Position numbers and translations under genes: made by a program
In this document: positions 1 to 11,669 of the stretch, piece after piece
How positions within the stretch are numbered: the first letter of the stretch is position 1
Layout: each line of letters begins with the position of its first letter
Assembly (NCBI GenBank): GCA_964035545.1
Contig: OZ037772.1
Location: 4,683,733 to 4,747,732 of the forward strand
Direction: 5' to 3'
DNA length: 64,000 bases
Origin: Bugula neritina
Taxonomy: Eukaryota; Bryozoa; Gymnolaemata; Cheilostomatida; Bugulidae
Notes under the pieces: generated by a model
The model's input: the letters and a program-made list of their open reading frames with translations, nothing else
Told to the model about the DNA's origin: nothing
Database searches by the model: none

Positions 1-805
1 GGACACGATAAGTGACAAAGTTGGATATATTGGAGATGACTATACAGAACCCTGTTACCCACAATGACTGAAATGGATGCGATGAAAATACGCGGAAAGA
101 TTTCTTTAGACTTAGGTTTCTAGGCTGTAAACAATGTTTTTAATATGTTTTTACAACTTTTTAGCAGCTAACTTTAGCTGTTATATATTGTAATTTTATG
201 CAATCCAATTATTTTCACAACCATTTGAATCCACAATCTAGACAGAAAAAGATTTCTTTAAAAAAGAGCTTTTCATACGTTTGCAGCAAAGCAACTTAAG
301 CACATTGATTGAAAAATTGTATTTTATTGTAGTTTTATATAATAAATATTTGTGCGTTTATATTTGCATACATAATTGATAGTTTTGCAACTGATAATTA
401 AACTCTTGCAAAAAACGTAATAAATGAGTTTTTTGTAAGCAAAAAAACAATGTCCCTTTGATTATAAGTTTATAGTTCAATGGTAACACACTAAAATATG
501 AATTACCAATACATTTCAAAAAAGTCAAATGCAACAGATTTTCTCTAAAATTGCTACCAGAGCCTTATAAAATGTATATGTTAATGCTTGCTGAAATTAT
601 TATGATACTCTTTTCTAGAGGTTATTATTTACTGGCAGTACCATTGTGTAACGCAAAATACACGTAATTATAGAAATAATGACATTAGCCATTAATAGAA
701 AAGTTTCACTATTTCAATATTTCTAAACTTTTACACCATGGTTAAAGCAACTCAAGGATCATGTCACCCTATCTTCCAATTAGTATTGTAATTGAATTAT
801 ATGTG
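1..805. other. Intergenic AT-rich sequence
   Basis: No open frame with domain content and no convincing splice structure was seen on either strand. The only boundary feature is the inverted-repeat element that starts at 806. Confidence 0.5.
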
Positions 806-3783
806 TCATCCCAGATAGACGCTTCCCAGTTAAACGATAGACTAAACTTCCTACTTAGACATTTTACACTTGGACGCCTCCCACTTAGATGTTATTTATT
901 TATATTGGTACAATATATATTGTATGTATGTGCAATTATTAAAATATTATTTAAATCTTATATGTGTATTTAAATAAAGCACGTATTGAGGGCATAAATA
1001 AATCTCTTTGATCTGCATTAACATATTATTTTACATATCTTTTGCTTATTGTTTAAACAGATATTTTGGTTAATAAGTTTTAAATACTTAAAAATAATGT
1101 TTATTATTAATATATTACTGGTTTTTGTCCCACACAAATCTATGAAAATTAAAGTATTATTCTAGATAATTTACGCTTACTATTACAGCTATTAGCATTT
1201 TAGCTATTTAGCAATCAATACAACAGTTATATAGGTATACATATATTTAAATATAAGTATATTACTATAAAATTATATGGAACCAAAATAAAAAACAGCT
1301 TTTAACTGACAAGTGTCCATCTCATCTCATCTCATATAATTAATCTCACTCGGAGCGCTTTGGCTCCTTTATCGAGATGCAGTGGTGTATGAACAATTGT
1401 TTAAATTATCAGTAGTAAGGAAGAAAACCATTTTGTCTACGAGATAAGAATATAGTTAATTATGCTTTGATTCAAAGCTCAATAGCTAGCTACTGCCAGG
1501 AGAGAAAAAAAAGAAAAGAAGTAAATAAATAAATAAATATACACCGCACAGCTTCAGATGATATAAAGCAGAGTCGGTGTAAAGTGCTTATAATCAGTTA
1601 GGCAAAGCAGCTAGAATCATTAGAAAAGTTTATGGATGCGATGTTTATATGAATGTTTGGCAGTTTTGGTATTGATATTGCCCTTAATAGCACCATGTCT
1701 GGTATTGTGTGACTCTGCAAAATGAAGGGAGAACCGGTCTTGGTCTATAGCGGCACTACCAGAAAGCATACGAAAGTACATTTTTTGGTTTGCATTGTTA
1801 CGTCTTTGTGCAAGGCTATCCCAATTAGAATTTGTCATGAGCTCAGTTATATGATCTGGTTTTCTCTTACAGAATGTCCACCTGAAGGCTTTTCTATTTA
1901 TACCTTCTATGATGTTGATGTTTTCTAATTTAAATGGAGACCAGGTGTGGGTCGCAAATTCTAGTATAGGGCGACATACTGTTTTATAAGCTATGGCTCT
2001 GGTTTTACTTTTAGCCTTTTTTAGACAGCGCATCAGCATGTGTAATAATTTATTAGCTTTTGAGCAAATGTTTATTATATGTTGATCGAATGACAGTTTA
2101 TTATCAATCGTGACACCAGGGTATAATATTTTGTCAACACATTGTAAGGGGTCATTATTCATGCTGTATTGAGACACTAGAGGATTTACAGTGGAGCGTT
2201 GAATTGTCATATGCTCACATTTATTTATATTGAACTTTATCTGAGAACTGTCTGCTCAAGTTATAAGATGGTATAAGTCATTCTGAAATAAACTAGAATC
2301 AGCAGGTGTTGTGATTGGTTTGTACAATAAGAAATCATTTGCATATAGTTTAAGCTTGCTGTTGGCTACCGCAGAGTGCATGTCATTTATGTACACATTA
2401 AATAACAATGGTCCTAATACACTGCCTTGGGGCACTCCTGAAGTCACATGTCTAGTGGCCGATTTGACGTTGTTGAAACAGACTGAAAGTAGACGGCTCT
2501 GAAGCCATGAAAAAATCCACTTTTATCAGCTATTCCAATATTTAGCAGTTTAACCTGTAGTTCATGGTGCGACACAACGTCAAAGGCCTTTGAAAAATCC
2601 AAGACAGCGAGGTCAACCGGTATCATTTTGTCGAAAAAATCTATAAATTCACTCACGGTATTCAGCAACTGAGTATCGCAGCCATGATTTGTCCTGAAGC
2701 CATGTTGGTGTGGATAAAACTGGTCATTTGATTCTAGGAAACAGTTGATATTATGTGATACGATATGCTCGAAGATTTTGGATATGATAGAAGTGAGTGA
2801 TATTGGCCTGTAATTCAGCGGGTCTGTACGACTTCCTTTCTTGAAGATCAGTACAATGTTTGCTGTTTTCCTGTCTTGTGGTGTCTGAGATGTATCTTAA
2901 AAGTACTGAAAAACCTTTGTCAGGGGCTCATATATATAATGTGCAATATATTTTAGAAGTGCAGGAGAAAGTTCCTCTGGGCCAGCACCTTTTCGTGGAT
3001 CGAGTTTGGTGAGCTGTGTTAGGACTCCCCGAGGATCAAATTGTATAGGGGATGATATAGTTTGAGGTGGAATGCAGGGAGGGATACTACCATCATCAAT
3101 AGAAAACACAGAAGCAAAGGAGTCCGCAAAAGATTCAGCTATAGCAGTATTGTTGTTAGGGGGGATGTTGTCTAGTTGACGTACAGTATTTGAGCTGCCC
3201 TTTTTACTTGCTATGAACCAATAAAGAGGTTTTGAATCACCCTGCTCTAATGTATTGCATATGTGTTTGTTTATATAATTATTATAGTCCCTGTTACACA
3301 ATTTCTTGCAGTACCGGGACTGGGTGGCATGTTTTAAAATGTTGTGCGGGGTGCGATCGTTAAGGCAAGCTAGGTGAAGGTGTTTTCTTTTTCTGATCTC
3401 ACTTTTAGTTTCTTGGGATATCCAGAGTTCTGATTTTTTCTTTCTAAATTTGTATGGGATATTGGAATGTGCTACCTGAAGTATTCCAGATTTGAGATTA
3501 TGCCATAACTGTTCAGCGCTACATTTCTTAGAGATACCTGAGGTGATTTTACAATGTAGGGAGTAACAGTCGACGGTGATGTTCGTTATGCCTGCCTTTT
3601 CAAATTGCCAATATGGTTTTAGTTTGGTTAAGGATGCTGTCCTTTTAATGACATTATCCGCCAACACATTGAAATTGATAATAAAATGGTCAGAGCAGGA
3701 TGACTCAACTCGGGGGTTAGTGGGAAACGTCTAAGTGGAAAGTTTAGCCTATCGTCTAACTGGGAAGCGTCTATCTGGGATGA
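806..3783. mobile_element. Terminal-inverted-repeat element (family A), split by a LINE
   Basis: The first 55 bases (806-860) and the last 55 (3729-3783) are near-perfect inverted repeats; the outer end reads TCATCCCAGATAGACGC. The inner left part (about 806-1315) is homologous to the reverse complement of the short element at 7792-8345, including the stretch around TTTTGTCCCACACA and the stretch around CATAAATAAATYTCTTTGAT. Subtracting the LINE (about 1318-3728) leaves roughly 565 bp, close to the 554-bp size of the intact relative. This is therefore a non-autonomous DNA-transposon-like element carrying a later insertion. No transposase is visible. The superfamily is not assigned because a clear target-site duplication was not found. 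Confidence 0.8.
1318..3728 (-). pseudogene. 5'-truncated, decayed non-LTR retrotransposon (CR1/Jockey-like reverse transcriptase)
   Basis: Read on the minus strand, the fragment opens with the SDH-type motif that closes an AP-endonuclease domain (about 3700-3680). A linker and the start of the reverse transcriptase follow, including a KLDPRKGAGPEELSP stretch. Later frames carry FSKAFDVVSHHEL, SGVPQGSVLGPLLF and YANDFLLY, then a C-terminal part with conserved RT-thumb-like text (about 2210-1620). The pieces lie in different frames with stop codons between them. The usual catalytic YADD is YAND here, so the enzyme is dead on two counts. The 3' end (low coordinates) is a short ATGAG-type microsatellite at 1320-1336, typical of some LINE tails. 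Most of the endonuclease and anything upstream is missing, which fits 5' truncation during insertion. Confidence 0.85.
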
Positions 3784-4404
3784 AACCTTGAAATATATAA
3801 TATGTCTTTACACTCACCGTTTTTAACCTATAATAGCTGTCTTTGCAAACTTAGCATCGAGAAAATTTTTTAGTATTTGGGTTAGCTTGAATTATTGATT
3901 TACTGAATTTGCCCAACAAGCAGATTACTACAGTCATGTTTGAACTTTTTGTAATTTATTCAGAGTGACCTATACTGTATATGACATTATAGGGATTCAT
4001 CCCACTCAATAAACTTATCTTCTTTAAGCAGAGACTGTTGCACTTTGCACTGGAGAAAAACATTCAATTGGAGTTATCTTTTCTTGGTAAACTTTAAAAA
4101 ATGTATATTTTCTTTATCAGAGAATAATTATTTATTTGTAGATAAAGAGAATAAAAATACCGCACCTGGAAATTGCCTTCTCTCTTGCAGTACCAAAACC
4201 TTAAATGTTAATTAGCCAGATTCTCACAATATCCCAATAACTATCACAAATGAGACTAGAGAGTCACGTAACTTGTTGTATTATGTTTTCACGAATGAAC
4301 ACACTCTATTATGAAATATTCTGATGACTGTACACATAAGACATGTCAGTAAAATATTTGGTAAATTAGTATGTTTAGACATATATTTAGGTAAATTATA
4401 CCAA
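3784..4404. other. Intergenic, no gene seen
   Basis: AT-rich spacer between the element ending at 3783 and the SINE at 4405. About 4085-4160 resembles 15655-15735 (both contain TATCAGAGAA followed by TTATTTATTTGTAGATA), so it is probably a fragment of a dispersed repeat. Confidence 0.45.
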
Positions 4405-4567
4405 GGGGCAGCCTTTGCCTAATGGCCTAGTAAACTTAAAATCAAGGGATTGAGTCCAAACACTGGCAGCGGTGTTAGAAATAGCATCAAATCACAGTCT
4501 TACGACGCAACAAGCTTTTTGAAAGATTTCTTATCACAGGTTCTCACAGGGGTAGCAACTAAAAATT
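4405..4567 (+). repeat. tRNA-derived SINE, family S1, diverged copy
   Basis: The head reads GGGGCAGCCTTTGCCTAATG and a B-box-like GGGATTGAGTCC follows about 50 bases later. The core GTGTTAGAAATAGCATCAAA and the tail CTCACAGGGGTAGCAACTA align with the cleaner copy at 50299-50511. It lies just downstream of the first TRIM-like gene. Confidence 0.7.
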
Positions 4568-4797
4568 ACTTAAAAGTTTGTTACAGCAAGTTTTGGCTGT
4601 TCTATATAGAACTAAACTATAATACTGATCAAAGTGTAAGGATACCGTAAGTGAAATGTGTATGTCTTTAGAATAATGAGTGTGTGTGCTGATAAATCAA
4701 AATACATATTGCATATATACATTCTAGGAATACAAATAGTTTCCAATTCATATCTCAGTGCTTCTGATTGACTGTTACAAAGCTGTTGACGACAATC

Positions 4798-7700
4798 TCA
4801 GCATTGTATGGTGTATTTCTTGAGACCGTCTATACCACTTGCTAAAAACACAATGTTCCTGTTATACACAGCAATGTCCTTCACCCAGCTTCTCACATCT
4901 AGAGTTCGTCTAGGAATCCTAAGCACCAGTTGACCTGTAAATAGAAGCATCATATTGTATCAGTTTGGTTTGTATTGGGAAGAAATTGGTAGAGCTCTTT
5001 CAAGCAGACTAGCGTGTTACAGTTAGATTTTGCCAATCAGTAGTTTACTGAGCTTCATGGTTTTTTTGTTTGCGTCATTGTAACCAATCTTCGTTACTTC
5101 GAGCCGAGCCGATACCTGGATTACAGTAAATAGAAACACCTTTGTTATGACTACTGCACTATTACATTATATGTAATCTATGCATGAACAAAGGTTGCTT
5201 GCAGCTAGTTATTGAAACCACTAAACTGAAACTTTATTAGTTATAGTTCAATGATTGAAACAAAGAACTATATACCTACACTGCTCATGCATGGAAGTGA
5301 GTAAATTTGCAAATAGATGACATTGAAGGAAAGCTACATGTTTCTATGCAATCCATAAAAAGTTGTCTTTTCTTAAAAAAGACAACTTGTTTTCAATTGC
5401 GGCATGTTACTTTCAAATGTAAGTTGACATGATCGACATTGGCTCAGTGCTACAGCCCTATGATAATTTTACTACTGTATCTCCTACAACTTTTGCTAGA
5501 ATAAATTCACATAAGAGATAAATACTTTGAGTCAGTTTTTTCTCTAATTTGAAAATCGAAAACTATATATTAAAGCGTATATTATCTTATGACTCTTAAA
5601 CAAAATTTGAAGAGCAGATTAAACTTTCAATATGAAAATAGTTCTCATCATAGAAATGCTTTGGCTTACAGAAACGCTTAATGGATTTAAGATAATCAGT
5701 TATCATGATCTTAAATATTAGCGGCTAAGATAAATAAAAGAATTTAGATCATTATAGAATGAGCTGCATTTTAGTGTAGGTTTTAACTTATAGTTATCGT
5801 TTATATCTGCGGTAATTATGTAACTAGCCGCCACAAACACTGATCTTTGCTTTCATCGCAAACGGTTTTATTTGATTCAATTGAAAGACTCGTTTTCAAG
5901 CTGTGCATAATGTGAATGGAATTTTCTTCCGTAGGAACCATTATAAAGTATTGCAGTTGCCGCTTTTCTTCAATGCAACTATTTCCATGAGGTGAATAAA
6001 AAACTTATTTGCATGACTCAAAACATGGAGGCGTCGTGCTAAACATATTTAATGTTTACCTTCAAGTGAGAGAATGAGGAGAGGTCCTAGGGCTGTACAA
6101 ATGTGAATTAGTTCAGATGTTGAATCAAAGGAAATACCAGTTGGTTGTGGAATGCTAGGAAACTCCCACAGTTTAGTGAGAGTTGTGTTCTCCACTTTAT
6201 ATCTACTCACTGCACCATCTAAACTCCTGTCTCCAATGAGTACAGTTGAGTCTGGAAGGATACATAGAGGTCTAGGGTCTTCCATCTCAGGGACTTCAAA
6301 TTTCTGTGTCGTATCGTCAACTAAATTAACGACCACAAGCCGTTTTTCTCTATAGTCCAAAATATACACTTGTGAAAGGTGCTGAGCTATTCTATAGAAA
6401 GTAGGGATACTTATTAGGTGTCTATAGAGGGTTCGAGACTTCTCAAAAGTGTTTTGATCAAGAAGTGTGACCTCGGCTGTGTTATCGTCTACATTATAAC
6501 AGCTTCCAACCACAACTCCTTTTGGTTGGATTATTTCAGTCCATATCGTCGTGGTGGTATCATCAACTGTGCTAATAGTATCGAAAGTGGTTCTATTGAT
6601 TACTTCTACAGCTTCCTTTCTGCGACACATCATATTTCCATCAGCCTTGATGTTCACCGTTCTACACCAGCCCCTTTTTTGAAGTGTATCAGACTGTAGA
6701 GAGGTCGGAGGTTGCAGCAGCTTCAGTCCTAGGCTGTCTTCACTAACTGCAACGCAAAAATAACAATTCTATAATTTGAGAATCTCATCACCTTTGTTTA
6801 TTCAGTCATACACCTCAGCTTATACTGACGGCAGGAAATCATCATAACACAGTTTAGGAGCTCACTTAGACATTATATACTGCTAATCTAAAGTTGGCAT
6901 GCTATTTATAGTTAGTGTTAGTATTTATAGACTCCACCTACATGTGGGTACCAAGATGCTGTCTGGAAGTACACACTTCTCTATTACACCAATATCTGTA
7001 GCCTTTTCCATCTTCTCACTCATCTCTTTGTAGTCTCTCACAATCCCTGCATCATTGAACTTATCAACTGCATGTTGTACTGTGTCCAGCAAAAACTGTC
7101 TGCTCATTGTCTTACTCAAGGCTAGCTCAATTCTATAATTATCCACTATCTGTGTGCAGCTTTTCAAATATCCATATATTTCTAGCCTCAAGTTTGTAGC
7201 TCTCTTTCTAATCTCTGCTATCTAGTAAATAGTAACAAATTATAACCACATCTACACCTCACAACACTTGAAATAAAGCATGACTTCTGACTGACTATCC
7301 ACTGACTGGGCACACAGTAACTTAGTCATGTAATACATCACACCACACATATCCTCCTGTCAATCAATAACATATTAAACTTTGCTGAATAAATAGTTGA
7401 CAAATCCAGATGGAAAACTTTTTCACCGAGTAAGTGGTCATGGTAAATGTCCACAATGTAATAATAATTTAATAAATTTTGCAATCTGGCTGTACATGTA
7501 TGGTATAGGTAAAAATGGCACAGTAAAATAGAACAGGTAATAATAGAACAGGTAATAACGGCACAAATGGGAACGCAGGTAAATATCGCAAATTTTCAAG
7601 ATTTAGGCTTGAGTGCCGAGGTTAGTGGTAGGGGTAGAAGTTTGTGGCTATATGAGTTGGAATTGAGAGTTTGGGTTTGGACTCTGATGTTTGGGGTTGG

Positions 7701-10700
7701 GCAAATCTAACATCAGTGTGCCATTTTTAGCAAATTTTCAATTGTGCCATTTTTACCCCTGTTGTTTTTGCGTTGCGCTGTTTTTCCGGTTTCATCCCAG
7801 ATAGACTAATTACAGTTAGACGCTTCCCACTTGGACGCTTTCCACATGAATGCTTCCCAATCAAACGCTATTTTTTGTTTTGTTACAATATAGGTATATC
7901 GAAATATACCTATATACGTACCTACATAATTGTTGTATGGATTGCTGATTATAAGATAAAAACTAATATAAATTTTATGAAATAGGATTTTAACACTCAC
8001 AGATATGTGTGGGACAAAAAGAACCGCATTAAATTATTAATACACATTATTTTTAATGAGTACTTGTTTACAAAATATCTTTTCAAACAACAATTGAAGT
8101 ATAGAAAATGTAAAATTATCAAGTTAATGGGGATCAAAGAAATTTATTTATGTGCTAAATACCAAGCAATTGATCCAAGTTAATTTAAATATACATATAA
8201 TTCAATAATATACAAATAAAGTGCACACAAAATGCATATTATACTAAAACAAACAAATAGCCTCTAGCTGGAAAGCGCTCATGTGGGAAGCATCTAAGTT
8301 GGAAATTTAGTTTAGCATCTAACTGGGAAGCGCCGATCTGGGACGCCACTGTTTTTCCCAAGCCAGTTCTACCTAATATATGTCAGCATACCTGAGCATC
8401 AGCTACAGCGTTTACTCTGGCAACCATCTTCTTCACTTCATCTTCTATTTTATTCAGTTCTTTCCAGGCATCCTTTGAGATGTCATTCAACTCTGCAACT
8501 TTCTCAGACAGAGTCTCTATTCCACCAGCCAGAGTTTCTCGTAATTCACAAGACAGATCAGTCAAAGGTGCCGTGTCATTGAACGCCAATTCATGTTCTG
8601 TACAAATAGGTTTACTAGGTCAACAAATCAGTCTCATTTTATAAATGATAGCATATTTATTGCACATCTACTACCTATAAATATATCATGTTGATGCTGT
8701 AACACCCACAACCAATTGAACTCTGATTGCCTTACCTCAATTCTTATCAAAATGGGTTATGAAGAGGCTTAACAAAAATTAACTGATGATTTTGCGCAGG
8801 ATTTCCCTGTTTATTTTCATGTAAAGAGATAAACCAAGTGCATACCTGTTTTACCTTTACAGCTTGTCTTCATATCACATCTCCTACAGAATATCTGGTG
8901 ACACTTGGAACACACTTCTGTTAGTTGTTCATGTTTATGATGTTCACATTCAGTGATAGTATATCTCTGTGGAGAGGCTCTGTATACATCAATGTCAATA
9001 AACTGATGTCTATCTCCCATCAGCTCTTTGTGATTCTGTATAAAAAGTCCACAATCAGTTGGTAAAGGTTTTACCATTATTTTTGTCATAGTTGAACCAT
9101 GCACAGCATCCAGAAAACTTTGTGCTTGACATCGAAAGTTCCACAAACTTATAACATTTCTGCTTAAAAGTATTCCACACACAAACAGACCTAGCTGGTT
9201 TATTAACCAATTTTAGAAGAAGTTTTAGAAAATAAAAACAGACTTACTTCTTGATGCTGCTGACACAGCTTTTTTTGACTCTCAACACAGAACACAGCAG
9301 CTTCTGTTCCACTTTTACAAGCATCGCAGCGAATGGGTGCAGGTTTGGGTGAAGATTTATATTCTAAGGGGTCTCCATACGGAGCTACTGGTAGTGTTGT
9401 GGGATCTGTTATGTCATAGTGATCTTTTCTACAATATATAGCAATCAGTATGTTACCTGTGTTAGCTGTGTGTAGTATATCTCAAGTAATAAGATACCCC
9501 ATCCACACACACAACTATGTCCTTGACAAATACTCAAATAAATACTCATCACTCGACATCAACAAACATTCATTATATAAACCACAGGATATCACACAAA
9601 CACACATCACAGGGAAGGGGTGCAGGTTTAGGTGGAGATTTATATTCTAAGGGTCACCATGTTTAGCTACAGGCAGAGTTGTGGGATCTGTGATGTTTTT
9701 CCTAAATTACATTGTTTAGTATTATTTAGTGTCGGGTAGCACACCATCGCACATTTATGTTAAACATCTAGTATGATATAAGCGTATTCTTTCTAAATGA
9801 GAGCTAGTACTTGAAGATTTATATACATTTTGAGGCTACAATCACCATCATATAAAATATCATGTATAAAGCATATTCTACTTGTCTGTCGTGACCACTA
9901 ATGCGTAGATAATGTTGCTCACTGCTGTATATCAAGTATATCAAGTATGATGCAGCTAAAGCAGGCAAATGCTTCTACACATGAATAAAATAAGCAGCAG
10001 GTTTTTAAATGTGCATTACCATTGTAGTGACTGCACAAATATTGGCAGTTTTCTTAATTAATGGTAGATAATGAGAAACTACTTCTATAATTGTCACATA
10101 TTACCTAAAGTTTTGCCAACTGTAAACCCTAACAACAGTATCTTTGATCTTAACATCGTGCACTTACAGCATAGCTTTACATTAACCGTCACCACCTTGT
10201 AATCTTATCCAATCAGCAACAAGAAGTATATATGTACATATAAGTATTGAATTGCTGTAGTATCAGCCATTTTCACAAATGTCTGAGCTTCCTGTACGGT
10301 GCTACGGTGCGTTAGGATCAAACACTACTTGATTCAAAGTTTTTTGCGGTGGGTTTCTATTGGACAGAAAAAACTTTGCGTCAGCTCATTGAATAAAATT
10401 GTCCAATGAAATGTTTTATATTTTACCTAATAGCGGTTTTTGTAAACCTCAGCCCGGACAAATTAAAGATAGCTGATATTTTACATTACGGCGTACGATA
10501 CAGCGATGTGTGAACATGGGGTTAATTAGTTGCCTAACATTATCTCAATTTTTTAGTTGGTATATATAGGTAGCATTAAAGACAAATAGTTTAATTAATG
10601 ATAACATATTTATATTTTCATTCTAGCTCCTTCTAACAAATCAATAATATTTTGATAGCTTTAGTTCTGTAAAACGAAAGGTTAGCAGCATCTTTAGTCT

Positions 10701-11390
10701 CTGCCGTTATTGCTATATTGACTACAAGTTTGTTTAGTTGCAAATTCAAGCTTATGCAATTCTAATTATAATCTATTGGCGTAATTTTGTCAGCTGGACA
10801 TCAAAGCAAGAAAGCAAGATGAAGAGAAGAAGTTTAACGGCAGCCACTAATAAGCCAGGTTATGCATAATTTCTGTATTGCATGTGCATTGCATGAAAAG
10901 TAAATAATCTTTGCATTCAAGCATTATAATATTATATAAAAACAATTATTTTTTATCCCTAAATTGCCTAAAAGCATTTATATTGCAGATACATCATTCA
11001 GCATAACAATAGCCACTACTGCCTTCTTAACCAAATAACGTTCATAAACCTAACAACATAATAACTATAGTTTACATAAAATATACAGAAATGTTAAATC
11101 TTCAGATATAGAAATCAGGCAACTCCTAGATAAATACCAAGGCTATTAGTGAAAAACTATTTATCTGAGCCTCCCATATGATATATAAAATTGTGTACTT
11201 TAACTCACCTACAATAAGCACATCTGATATGATCCTTCCTACCACCGATGTCAGTCTTCAAACATCTCATGCAGTAGACATGCAGACATGGCAGAGTTCT
11301 GGGGTCTTCAAGTTTGTTGAAGTACTGCAAGCAATACCCACAGCGATATGAATTGTTTAGTCTTTTTTTCACAACTCTGGATTCTGCCAT
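4798..11390 (-). CDS. TRIM-like protein: RING, two B-boxes, coiled coil, C-terminal propeller-like domain (copy 1)
   Basis: Seven coding exons on the minus strand: 11390-11209, 9428-9248, 9035-8846, 8597-8392, 7221-6938, 6742-6060 and 4934-4798. All introns are GT-AG and the phases join into one 620-residue frame. Residues 17-60 are a C3HC4 RING (C17, C20, C35, H37, C40, C43, C57, C60). A B-box lies at about 95-131 (C95, C98, C108, C116, H119, H131). A second lies at about 151-186 (C151, H154, C163, C166, C171, C174), with its last ligand pair unclear (C180/H186). Residues about 190-345 look alpha-helical or coiled-coil. From about 349 to the end the pattern suggests a beta-propeller (NHL/WD-like), for example DPRPLCILPDSTVLIGDRS. 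A likely role is RING E3 ubiquitin ligase in the cytoplasm, inferred from the family; the substrate is unknown. The start is the ATG just before the RING. Exon 6 uses an AG four bases inside the more obvious one, because only that choice avoids a stop. Confidence 0.88.
7500..7791. repeat. Repetitive G/T-rich stretch with short inverted copies, in intron 4 of TRIM copy 1
   Basis: The stretch carries AAAATGGCACA near 7512 and two inverted copies, TGTGCCATTTTTA, near 7720-7755. AATAGAACAGGTAATAA occurs twice in a row near 7530-7555. It may be part of another inverted-repeat element interrupted by the family A element that follows. No coding potential was seen. Confidence 0.45.
7792..8345. mobile_element. 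Family A MITE-like element in intron 4 of TRIM copy 1
   Basis: The ends are inverted repeats beginning TCATCCCAGAT on the left and ending ATCTGGGACG on the right. The terminal ~80 bp on each side is itself built from short units resembling TTAGACGCTTCCCAC. Its reverse complement aligns with the left half of the element at 806-3783. Length is about 554 bp with no open reading frame of interest. The second TRIM gene lacks it at the same intron (19294-19718), so it inserted after, or was lost since, the duplication. Confidence 0.8.
9601..9715 (-). pseudogene. Relic of TRIM exon 2 inside intron 1 of TRIM copy 1
   Basis: The minus strand aligns with exon 2 of both TRIM genes, the part coding ITDPTTLPVA through the first CxxC of the B-box. 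It is closer to copy 2 (shared GGCAGAGTTGTGGGATCTGT and CATCACAGGGA). A deletion near the acceptor and an in-frame TAG after GlyAspPro break it, and the sequence loses homology after CysAspVal. It is most likely a leftover from a third gene copy. Confidence 0.8.
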
Positions 11391-11491
11391 TTTGGTTATT
11401 TGATGAGGAAGTCCTGTAAAAGATACACATCCTCTTAGCATAATATTCTACACTACATCTGTGAAGGGTTGTATTGCTGTGGGTACTGCAA

Positions 11492-11556
11492 GCAGTACCC
11501 ACAGCGATACGAGTTGTTTAGTCTTTTTTCACAACTCTTGACTCACTCTCAGCCAT
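11492..11556 (-). pseudogene. Relic of TRIM exon 1 (RING start), upstream of TRIM copy 1
   Basis: From an ATG at 11556 the minus strand reads MAESESRVVKKD and then a stop. One A is missing from the A-run that copy 1 has at this place, which shifts the frame; past the shift the text again matches NNSYRCGYC. The bases are nearer to copy 2 than to copy 1. The relic ends in a fold-back at 11472-11509 instead of continuing into the rest of the RING. Confidence 0.8.
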
Positions 11557-11620
11557 GTTGATTTAGAAGATCTTCAAAGAAACAAGTTTATTTTTAATTA
11601 CCCTGCAAACGTTATAACAT

Positions 11621-11669
11621 GCAGCGATATGAATTTTCGAGTCTCTTTTTTACAACTTTGCATTGCCAT
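11621..11669 (-). pseudogene. Second, more decayed relic of TRIM exon 1
   Basis: The minus strand from the ATG at 11669 resembles the start of TRIM exon 1 (ATGGC, then GTTGTAAAAAAGAGACT, then ATATCGCTG) but the frame and several codons are lost. The flanking ATTACCCTGCA resembles sequence upstream of TRIM copy 2 (GTTACCCTGCA near 22857), which supports descent from such a copy. Confidence 0.65.

Noticed and set aside
1620-3667. A working reverse transcriptase gene
   Set aside because: The conserved motifs are spread over several frames with stops, and the catalytic YADD reads YAND. It is a dead copy.
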